Part shown: piece by piece, positions 36,606-46,172 of the stretch
Numbering within the stretch: the first letter of the stretch is position 1
Layout: every line of letters begins with the position of its first letter
Origin: Deltaproteobacteria bacterium
Lineage (GTDB): Bacteria; Myxococcota_A; Polyangia; Haliangiales; Haliangiaceae
DNA: 48,319 nucleotides
Assembly (NCBI GenBank): GCA_025353585.1
Contig: JANXOM010000409.1
Location: forward strand, 1 to 48,319
Direction: 5' to 3'
Position numbers and translations under genes: made by a program
Notes under the pieces: generated by a model
Seen by the model: the letters and a program-made list of their open reading frames with translations, nothing else
Databases searched by the model: none
Told to the model about the DNA's origin: nothing

Positions 36606-38741
36606 TCACCAGACGACGCAGGCGTTGGCCGGGCGCATCTTCGCGCCCTGCTTGCAGCTCCACGCCCGCGAGAACTCCGGCGTCGCGGAGAGCGCCCCGT
36701 CGACGCGCCAGCGCGCGGGCGAGTGCGGATCCGTCGCGGCGCGCATCTTCTCGAACTCGGGGCGCGCCTTCGCGCACCAGGCCTGGCCGAAGCCGAGGAA
36801 GAACTGCTGGTCCTCGCTGAAGCCATCCGCGACGACCGTGTCCGGAGCCGGCGCGCGCAGGGTGCGGTACGCCGCGAGCGCGAGCTTGACGCCGCCGATG
36901 TCCGCGATGTTCTCGCCGACCGTGCTGCCGCCGTTCAGGTTGACGCCGCTGATCTGATACTTGCTGTACTGGTCGATCACGCACTGCGTCCGCTGCTTGA
37001 ACAGCTTCTCCGTCTCCGGCTGCCACCAGCTCTTGAGGTTGCCCTGCGCGTCGTACTGGGAGCCCTCGTCATCGAAGCCGTGCGTCAGCTCGTGGCCGAC
37101 GACGACGCCCATGCCGCCGAGGTTCACCGGGATCGACGCGTCGATGCTGTAGAACGGCGGCTGCAGGATGCCGGCCGGGAACACCATCTGGTTCTGGCTC
37201 GGATCGTAGTACGCGTTCACCGTCGGCGCCGTCATGCCCCACTCGTCGTGGTCGACCGGCTTGCCGATCTTCGCGAAGTCGCGGACCGTCTCGGCCCGGC
37301 GCGACGACATCGCGTTCGCGTAGTACGTCTTGCTGTCGAGCTTGAACGCGTACGTGCGCCACTTCTTCGGGTAGCCGATCTGGGAGACCATCGCCTTGAG
37401 CTTCTCGGCGGCCTTGGTCTTCGTCGTCGGGTCCATCCAGGACAGCGCGGCGAGGTTGTCGCCCATCGCGCTCACGATCGCGGCGACCTCGGCCTCGGCC
37501 GCCTTCTTGCTGTCGCCCGCGAAGCGGTCGCGCACGAAGATCTGGCCGATGATCTCGCCGAGCGCGCCATCGGTGCTCTGCACGCAGCGCTTCCAGCGCG
37601 GCTCCTGCTCGGTCGCGCCGGACAGGACCGCGCGGAACTTGAAGCTCGCCGCATCGAGCTCGGTCGTCAGGAGCGGCGCCGTCGACTTGACGACGTACGC
37701 CGTCAGGTACGCGCGCCACACCTCGGGCTTCGTCGAGACGATCAGCGCGTCGACGCCCGTCAGGAAGTCCGGGGTGGAGACCGTGATCTCCTTGAGCGTC
37801 GGCACCTTCGCCGCCGCCCAGTACTTGTCCCACGCGAAGTGCGGCATCGCCTTGGCGAGCGCCGCGCGGTCCATCTTGTTGTAGGTACCCTTCGGATCGC
37901 GCATGGAGACCCGGTCCTTGTGCGTCTTCGCGATCGCGGTCTCGAGCGCGAGGATGTCCCCGGCGAGGCGCGTCGCGTCGGCCTGCGCGTAGCCGCCCGC
38001 GACGAGGGTGGAGGCGACGTACGCCTCGTACGTGTCGCGCAGCTTCTTCGCCGCGTCGTCCGTCTTCAGGTAGTACTCGCGCTCGGGCAGGCCGAGGCCG
38101 CCCTGCTGGATGCCGGCGATGACCTTGGTCGCGTCGCCGGGGTCCGTCGTCGAGCCGAGCGGAATGAGCGGGCTGAACCCGGCCATCTGCAGGGCGATGA
38201 TCACGGTCGACAGTGACGCCGGGTCCTTGACCGATTTGATCTGCGTGAGCCACGGCAGGATAGGCTTGGTGCCGAGCTTGTTCGCGGTCTCCTCGTCGAG
38301 GCAGGCGCCGTAGTACGCGCCGACCTTCTGCATCAGCGGGTCCGCGCCCGGCTTGGTGCGCGCGGCGTCGAGGATGCCGTGCAGGTACTCGAGGTTCTTG
38401 TCGCTGATGTCGACGAAGCTGCGCATGGCGATCGGCTTGTCGGCGGGGATGACCGTGGTCTTGATGTAGCCGCCGCACGCGAACTGGTAGAAGTCGTCGC
38501 AGGGGTCGACCGAGCGGTCCATCGACGCCGCGTCGAGGCCGACGGCCTGGAGCGACTTGCTCGTGACCGGCTTCGTCGACTTCAGCGGCGGGGCCTGGGT
38601 GTCGGGCGCCGCCGGCGGGGGCGCGACCTTGGCCGTGTCGACCGGCGCGGGGGCGGGCGCGGGCGTCGTGGTCGGCGCCGAGGTGGTACCGCCACCGCAG
38701 GCAGCGGCGACGAGCAGAGGAAGGGCGCAACGAGCTTTCAT
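36606..38741 (-). CDS. pepO: M13 family zinc metallopeptidase, lipoprotein
   Basis: 711 aa, the full length of neprilysin-like (PepO) enzymes. Signal M-K-A-R-C-A-L-P-L-L-V-A-A-A-C15. A Thr/Pro/Ala linker follows (18-50), then the N-terminal M13 domain starting at D-P-C-D-D-F-Y-Q-F-A-C-G. Zinc site H550-E-L-T-H554-G-F-D-D-E-G and third ligand E610-N-I-A-D-I-G-G. Ends in C-V-V-W, the conserved M13 terminus (CxVW). Likely degrades peptides at the cell surface. Stop is 1 bp from the convergent NmrA-like gene. Confidence 0.95.
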   Translation of the reverse strand: MKARCALPLLVAAACGGGTTSAPTTTPAPAPAPVDTAKVAPPPAAPDTQAPPLKSTKPVTSKSLQAVGLDAASMDRSVDPCDDFYQFACGGYIKTTVIPADKPIAMRSFVDISDKNLEYLHGILDAARTKPGADPLMQKVGAYYGACLDEETANKLGTKPILPWLTQIKSVKDPASLSTVIIALQMAGFSPLIPLGSTTDPGDATKVIAGIQQGGLGLPEREYYLKTDDAAKKLRDTYEAYVASTLVAGGYAQADATRLAGDILALETAIAKTHKDRVSMRDPKGTYNKMDRAALAKAMPHFAWDKYWAAAKVPTLKEITVSTPDFLTGVDALIVSTKPEVWRAYLTAYVVKSTAPLLTTELDAASFKFRAVLSGATEQEPRWKRCVQSTDGALGEIIGQIFVRDRFAGDSKKAAEAEVAAIVSAMGDNLAALSWMDPTTKTKAAEKLKAMVSQIGYPKKWRTYAFKLDSKTYYANAMSSRRAETVRDFAKIGKPVDHDEWGMTAPTVNAYYDPSQNQMVFPAGILQPPFYSIDASIPVNLGGMGVVVGHELTHGFDDEGSQYDAQGNLKSWWQPETEKLFKQRTQCVIDQYSKYQISGVNLNGGSTVGENIADIGGVKLALAAYRTLRAPAPDTVVADGFSEDQQFFLGFGQAWCAKARPEFEKMRAATDPHSPARWRVDGALSATPEFSRAWSCKQGAKMRPANACVVW

Positions 38742-38748
38742 GGCCGGC

Positions 38749-38754
38749 GGAATA
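38749..38754 (-). promoter_or_regulatory. putative -10 element for the M13 peptidase gene
   Basis: On the minus strand TATTCC is followed by 7 nt and the ATG at 38741. Confidence 0.4.
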
Positions 38755-38816
38755 GCACGTGTATTTTCGCGGATCTACCGCCGTCGCAGGGGTCGCAGGC
38801 TGTCGCACACGCGGTC

Positions 38817-38845
38817 TTGTAGAGGCCCTCGGCGCGTGCTAGATC
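38817..38845 (+). promoter_or_regulatory. candidate rpsB-tsf promoter with extended -10
   Basis: TTGTAG (38817-38822), 17-bp spacer, TAGATC (38840-38845) preceded by TGC, an extended -10. Predicted start near 38852 would leave a leader of about 100 nt before rpsB. The leader includes ACCGC-accg-GCGGT, a small hairpin, shortly before the GGAG at 38936. Confidence 0.45.
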
Positions 38846-38952
38846 CGGCCCTCACAAAACTCACGGTGCGCGAGAACGTCGGCCGTGGCCCCCAGCGGGT
38901 TTCCGGCGTTCGCTGACCGCACCGGCGGTAACAACGGAGAAAGAAGAGACCT

Positions 38953-39834
<882 letters not shown>

Positions 39835-39843
39835 GAGCTAGTC

Positions 39844-40497
39844 ATGGAAGTCACTGCGACGATGATCAAGGACCTGCGCGAGCGCACCGGCGCGGGCATG
39901 TCCGACTGCAAGAAGGCGCTCGTCGAGGTCGCCGGCGACGTCGAGAAGGCGATCGACTACCTCCGCACCAAGGGCCTCGCGAAGGCCGCGAAGAAGGCGG
40001 GCCGCGAGGCCACCGAGGGCGCGGTCGTCTCGTACATCCACGGCGGCGGCAAGATCGGCGTCCTCGTCGAGATCAACTGCGAGACGGACTTCGTCGCGCG
40101 GAACGAGGACTTCATGCTGTTCTCGCGTGAGGTCGCGCTGCAGATCGCGGCCATGAACCCGCTCTTCGTCCGCAAGGACGAGGTGGACGAGTCGGCCGTC
40201 ACGCGCGAGCGCGAGGTCCTCCTGGCGAAGGCCAAGGAGAGCGGCAAGCCGGAGCCGGTCATCCAGAAGATGGTCGACGGGCAGATCTCGAAGTGGATGA
40301 AGGAGGTCGTCCTCCTCGATCAGCCCTTCGTGAAGGACCCGGACAAGACGATCGAGCAGCTCCAGCAGGAGCTCATCTCGAAGATCGGCGAGAACATCAA
40401 GATCCGCCGCTTCGTGCGCTTCGAGCTCGGCGAGGGGCTCGAGAAGAAGAAGAACGACTTCGCCGCTGAAGTCGCCCAGCAGGCCGGCCTGGCCTGA
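39844..40497 (+). CDS. tsf: translation elongation factor Ts
   Basis: 217 aa, the short form with one core repeat (E. coli has 283 aa). N-terminal UBA-like domain A-T-M-I-K-D-L-R-E-R-T-G-A-G-M-S-D-C-K-K-A-L, then G-K-I-G-V-L-V-E-I-N-C-E-T-D-F-V-A-R-N, the EF-Tu-contact signature, and a C-terminal coiled segment with V-L-L-D-Q-P-F-V-K-D. AGGAG (39834-39838) precedes the ATG. pyrH and frr, the usual followers, are missing; the DUF3089 gene begins in an overlap with its stop. Confidence 0.96.
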   Translation: MEVTATMIKDLRERTGAGMSDCKKALVEVAGDVEKAIDYLRTKGLAKAAKKAGREATEGAVVSYIHGGGKIGVLVEINCETDFVARNEDFMLFSREVALQIAAMNPLFVRKDEVDESAVTREREVLLAKAKESGKPEPVIQKMVDGQISKWMKEVVLLDQPFVKDPDKTIEQLQQELISKIGENIKIRRFVRFELGEGLEKKKNDFAAEVAQQAGLA

Positions 40498-41621
40498 TCT
40501 GGTCACGCGCCATCGCGTGTGGATCGGCGCTCGCCGCGCTCCTCTCCGGAGGTGCGTGCCGGGCGCCGAGTCGCGTCGAGGTCCCGCAGCGCGACGCCTC
40601 GTACTACGACGACCCGACCAGGTGGCTGTGCCGCCCGGACTCGGCGACCGACGCTTGCCAGGGCGATCTGGACGCCACCGAGCTCCTCGCCGATGGCACG
40701 CAGCGGCGCGTCCGGTTCGCGCCGGCCGCGGATCCGACCGTTGACTGCTTCTACATTTATCCGCCGGTGGACCTCTCGCTGCGCGCGGGGAACCACACCG
40801 ACTTCTCCGATAACGCGAAGATCGACGACGTCGCCCGCGCGCAGATCGCGCGCTACCGCGAGGTTTGCAACGTCTACGCGCCGCTGTACCGACAGATCTC
40901 GATCGGCACGTACATCTTCTCGAGCGAGGCCGAGCGCCAGCAGTTCTCCGACGTCGCGTATGCCGACGTCACGGCCGCGTTCGAGAGCTACCTGACGCAC
41001 TGGGATCGCGGCCACAAGCTCGTGATCATCGGGCACTCCCAGGGCGCGCAGATGGTCGCGCGGCTCCTGCACGACACGTTCGACGCGAACGCGGCGCTCC
41101 GCGCGCGGCTGCTCGTCGGCATGCCGATCGGCTTCGACGCGAACGTCCCCGAGGGGGCCACGCTCGGCGGCAGCTTCGACCACATCCCGCCGTGCACGAC
41201 CGACGAGCAGACCGGCTGCATCGTTTCGTATCGCAGCGTCGCCGTCGGCGACACGCCCACGAACGCGTTCAAGCTCCCGCCCGGCCGGCGCGCCATCTGC
41301 GTCAACCCGGGCGGCGCGGGCCGGAGCGGGACGCCGCTCGTCAGCGTGGCGCCGAGCAAGGGCGTCTCCGGCATCCACGTCGACACGCCGTACGTGCTGA
41401 CGCGTGGCTTCTACCAGGCGCGGTGCCTGCCCGATCCGCACGGCCACGACTACCTCGAGATCGCCGAGGCCAACGCCCCCGGCGACCAGCGCAAGCCCTT
41501 CGTGAAGCTGTCGAAGTATCACGGCGGGCTCGGTCTCCACGTGCTCGACCTGACGTTGCCGCAGGGCACCCTGATCGAGCTGATCGCGAAGAAGCTCGCC
41601 GCCGCGCGGGACGCCCGGTGA
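40494..41621 (+). CDS. DUF3089 family lipoprotein (alpha/beta hydrolase fold), probable CTG start
   Basis: 375 aa if initiated at CTG 40494. DUF3089 motifs: V-D-C-F-Y-I-Y-P-P near 85, nucleophile elbow G180-H-S182-Q-G184, and D-Y-L-E-I-A in the C-terminal part. Starting at CTG gives I-W-S-R-A-I-A-C-G-S-A-L-A-A-L-L-S-G-G-A-C22, a complete lipoprotein signal. Between the preceding in-frame stop (40467) and GTG 40767 there is no ATG, GTG or TTG, and GTG 40767 would delete the signal and the DCFYIYP motif. The CTG overlaps the tsf stop (CTGA) like other coupled pairs here. A sequencing error is the alternative. Confidence 0.75.
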   Translation: MIWSRAIACGSALAALLSGGACRAPSRVEVPQRDASYYDDPTRWLCRPDSATDACQGDLDATELLADGTQRRVRFAPAADPTVDCFYIYPPVDLSLRAGNHTDFSDNAKIDDVARAQIARYREVCNVYAPLYRQISIGTYIFSSEAERQQFSDVAYADVTAAFESYLTHWDRGHKLVIIGHSQGAQMVARLLHDTFDANAALRARLLVGMPIGFDANVPEGATLGGSFDHIPPCTTDEQTGCIVSYRSVAVGDTPTNAFKLPPGRRAICVNPGGAGRSGTPLVSVAPSKGVSGIHVDTPYVLTRGFYQARCLPDPHGHDYLEIAEANAPGDQRKPFVKLSKYHGGLGLHVLDLTLPQGTLIELIAKKLAAARDAR

Positions 41622-41886
41622 ACAGCGTCGAGCTCGTCCTCGTGCTCCTCGCGAGCTCCGCGGTGCTCTCGGTCGCGGCCGAGCGCGTCCACCGGCCGCA
41701 CCCGCTCGTCCTCGTCTTCGGCGGCGTGGGGCTGCGCGTGCCGCCGCGCCTCGTGACCATCCTCGAGGGCGAGCGCCCGGTCGACGACGCGACGGGCCTC
41801 GTGGCCCCGCTCGACGAGCTCGCGGTGGCGGCAGGGCCGCCGCACCTCCCGCGCGACCTCGACATCGAGGCGCTTCGAGAGGGCCG

Positions 41887-41890
<4 letters not shown>
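41618..41890 (+). CDS. 90-aa remnant of a CPA1-type sodium/proton antiporter
   Basis: GTG 41618 overlaps the DUF3089 stop and the TGA overlaps the kinase ATG. Residues 3-45 resemble the first helix of CPA1/NhaP antiporters (V-E-L-V-L-V-L-L-A-S-S-A-V-L-S-V-A, H-P-L-V-L-V-F-G-G-V-G-L). The next residues, R-L-V-T-I-L-E-G-E-R-P-V-D-D-A-T-G-L-V, match a segment found far downstream in full antiporters (LEGESLxNDATALV). The last part, A-A-G-P-P-H-L-P-R-D-L, looks like a later loop. The chain seems to be three pieces joined in frame after internal deletions. Too short for transport, yet still open and coupled at both ends. Confidence 0.6.
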
Positions 41891-43598
<1,708 letters not shown>

Positions 43599-43602
<4 letters not shown>

Positions 43603-44315
43603 GCGCGCGTGCTCGCGTACCAGGCGGCGGCCGCCGACGCGTCGAGGGCCACGTGCGCGAAGCCGGGCAAGACCACGTCCGTCACCGCGGCGTGGACGCT
43701 CGCCAGGAGCGCAGCGCGCGGCGGGTAGCCGTGGCCCGGGAAGCCGGCCTCGGGGAGCTCGGCGATGCGCGACTCCCACGCCGCGAGCTGGGCGCGCAGG
43801 AGCTCGGGGAGCCAACCGGCGACGAGCGCGCGCTCGCCGGCCGTCAGCGTGGGGACGTGGGCCCAGCCGACGCGGGCGTGACGGATCTCGTCCGCGAGGT
43901 GGTCGCGGTGGATCTCGCGCAGGGCCGGATCTGCGCACGCGTCGACGCAGCTCGCGACGAACGCGCACGCGATCGTCTCGCCGATGCAGCAGTGGTTGAT
44001 CGCGTGGAGCGCGGCGCGCAGGCGCGGCTCGGCGACATAGTCCGGAAGCCGGACCGGCCCCGTCGCGACCGGATCCACCGGTGCGCCGTACGCGAGCGCC
44101 AGCGCCTGGCAGCTCGCGGCGTGGCGAGCCTCGTCCCCCACGGCGCGGCGCGCGAGCTCGACGACTTGCGGGTGGGCGCCCGTCGCGGCGAGGTCGGCCG
44201 CGAGCTGCGTGAAGACCGTGTGCACGTTGCTCTCGGAGCGCGCGCGCTGGTGCCAGAGCTGCGCGAGGCCATCGCGCGTGTCCGCCGCCAGATCGGCAGC
44301 GAACGCCGGCGTCAC
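43599..44315 (-). CDS. ferritin-like diiron domain protein
   Basis: 238 aa. Four-helix bundle with ligands in the order E28, E62-A-R-H65, E113, E143-I-R-H146, the two ExxH motifs of ferritin-like carboxylate proteins. Cysteine pair C109-C110. No signal peptide. Start: GTG 44315 overlaps the TGA of the small lipoprotein gene. Could be an oxidase or iron-storage protein; the substrate is not evident. Its stop overlaps the kinase stop by 4 bp. Confidence 0.82.
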
Positions 44316-44521
44316 AGGATCACGACCGCATCCGCGGCCGCGTCCGCGTGCGGCGCGTCCTTGCCCGCATCGCGCGGCGTGGCGTCGGCCACCTTGCCGT
44401 CGTGGACGGCGGCGTCGACCGGCGTCGTGCTGTCGCCACATGCGTCGGCGGTGAGGGCCGCGCCCATCACCACGATCGCGCGAAACAGCTTGCCGTGACC
44501 CGTCGTCCCGTCTGCGCTCAT
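44312..44521 (-). CDS. small Asp/Ala-rich probable lipoprotein
   Basis: 69 aa. N-terminal signal L-F-R-A-I-V-V-M-G-A-A-L-T-A-D-A-C28-G-D; the box T-A-D-A-C is imperfect because Asp sits at -2. The mature part is D/A/K-rich (D-A-A-V-H-D-G-K-V-A-D-A), a spacer typical of myxobacterial lipoproteins. Its TGA overlaps the GTG of the ferritin-like gene (GTGA), so the two are coupled. ATG 44521 is the nearest start preceding the signal. Role unknown. Confidence 0.6.
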   Translation of the reverse strand: MSADGTTGHGKLFRAIVVMGAALTADACGDSTTPVDAAVHDGKVADATPRDAGKDAPHADAAADAVVIL

Positions 44522-44597
44522 CCGGCGATGATTTCGCAGGCCCCCGGCGAAGGCAAGCACCGCCGGCGGTGCGATTGCCCCCGGGCCCGCGTCGCGG

Positions 44598-44603
44598 TAC
44601 ATC
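44598..44603 (+). promoter_or_regulatory. putative -10 element for proS
   Basis: TACATC followed by 9 nt and the ATG at 44613. Confidence 0.3.
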
Positions 44604-44612
44604 CGCGACCCG

Positions 44613-46166
44613 ATGAGCAACGCCAGCAACGCCAATGCCGGAGCGGGCGGGAAGCCCAAGACCGCCGTCACCCCGACCCGCGCCGACAACTACCAGGAGT
44701 GGTACCAGCAGGTGATCGCCGCGGCGGACCTCGCCGAGAACTCGCCGGTGCGCGGCTGCATGGTGATCAAGCCGTGGGGCTACGCGCTCTGGGAGAACAT
44801 CCAGCACGTGCTCGACGGCATGTTCAAGGCGACGGGCCACTCGAACGCGTACTTCCCGCTGTTCATCCCGGTCTCGTTCCTCGAGAAGGAGGCCGCGCAC
44901 GTCGAGGGCTTCGCGAAGGAGTGCGCCGTCGTCACCCACCACCGCCTCGAGCTCAAGGACGGCAAGCTCGTCCCCGCCGGCGAGCTCGAGGAGCCGCTCA
45001 TCGTGCGCCCGACGTCGGAGACGATCATCGGCGCGAGCTTCGCGAAGTGGGTGAAGAGCTATCGCGACCTGCCGCTCCTCATCAACCAGTGGGCGAACGT
45101 CGTCCGGTGGGAGATGCGCACGCGCCTGTTCCTCCGCACGGCGGAGTTCCTCTGGCAGGAGGGCCACACCGCCCACGCGACGGCGCCCGAGGCCGTGGAC
45201 GAGACGATGAAGATGCTCGGCGTGTACGCCGACTTCGCCGAGAACTACATGGCGATGCCGGTCATCCCCGGCGAGAAGACGGCGGGCGAGCGCTTCCCGG
45301 GCGCGGTCCAGACGTTCTCGATCGAGGCGATGATGCAGGACCACAAGGCGCTGCAGGCCGGCACGTCGCACTTCCTCGGCCAGAACTTCGCGAAGGCCTC
45401 GGACATCAAGTTCCTCGACGACAAGAACGTCCTCGGCCACGCCTGGACGACGTCGTGGGGCGTGTCGACGCGCCTCGTCGGCGGCCTGATCATGACGCAC
45501 GCCGATGACGACGGGATGATCTGCCCGCCGCGCCTCGCGCCGAAGCACGTGGTCATCATGCCGATCGCGCGCAAGCCCGAGGACCGCGTGAAGGTGCTCG
45601 AGTCGGCGAACGCGCTCGCGGCCGAGCTGCGCGCGCAGCTGTACGACGGCACGGGCGTCCGCGTGGAGCTCGACGACCGCGACATCCAGGGCAAGCGCTG
45701 GCACTGGGTGAAGAAGGGCGTGCCGCTGCGGATCGAGATCGGCCTGCGCGACATCGAGGCCGGCACGGTCTCGCTCGAGCGCCGCGACCAGGACACCAGC
45801 GCGAAGACGGCGATCCCGCGCGCGGAGCTGGTGGCCACCGTCGGCGCGATCCTGACGGCGATGCAGGCGAACCTGCTCGCCCGCGCGCGCGCGTATCAGA
45901 CGGAAAACACGCGCGTCATCGACACCAAGGAGGAGTTCTACGCGTACTTCGCCGAGCCGGCGAAGAAGAACGCGAACGATCCGACGCCGATCCACGGCGG
46001 CTTCGCGCTGGCGCACTTCAACGGCGACCCGGCGCTCGAGACGAAGATCAAGGAGGACCTGAAGGTCACCGTGCGGTGCGTGCCGCTCGCGCCGGGCGAG
46101 CCGGGCACGTGCCCGTTCACCGGCCAGCCGAGCGCCAAGCGCGTCGTCTGGGCGAAGAGCTACTAG
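44613..46166 (+). CDS. proS: proline--tRNA ligase, archaeal/eukaryote-like type
   Basis: 517 aa. Charges tRNA-Pro. Class II motif 2 region R-W-E-M-R-T-R-L-F-L-R-T-A-E-F-L-W-Q-E-G-H-T, then R-P-T-S-E-T-I-I, with T-S-W-G-V-S-T-R-L-V-G in motif 3. No ~180-aa editing insertion (INS) between motifs 2 and 3, and the C-terminus ends in W-A-K-S-Y, a tyrosine typical of the archaeal/eukaryotic (type 3) ProS. A separate editing protein would be needed to clear Ala-tRNA-Pro. N-terminal extension of about 20 residues is Ala/Asn-rich. Monocistronic. Confidence 0.95.
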   Translation: MSNASNANAGAGGKPKTAVTPTRADNYQEWYQQVIAAADLAENSPVRGCMVIKPWGYALWENIQHVLDGMFKATGHSNAYFPLFIPVSFLEKEAAHVEGFAKECAVVTHHRLELKDGKLVPAGELEEPLIVRPTSETIIGASFAKWVKSYRDLPLLINQWANVVRWEMRTRLFLRTAEFLWQEGHTAHATAPEAVDETMKMLGVYADFAENYMAMPVIPGEKTAGERFPGAVQTFSIEAMMQDHKALQAGTSHFLGQNFAKASDIKFLDDKNVLGHAWTTSWGVSTRLVGGLIMTHADDDGMICPPRLAPKHVVIMPIARKPEDRVKVLESANALAAELRAQLYDGTGVRVELDDRDIQGKRWHWVKKGVPLRIEIGLRDIEAGTVSLERRDQDTSAKTAIPRAELVATVGAILTAMQANLLARARAYQTENTRVIDTKEEFYAYFAEPAKKNANDPTPIHGGFALAHFNGDPALETKIKEDLKVTVRCVPLAPGEPGTCPFTGQPSAKRVVWAKSY

Positions 46167-46172
46167 TCCTCC

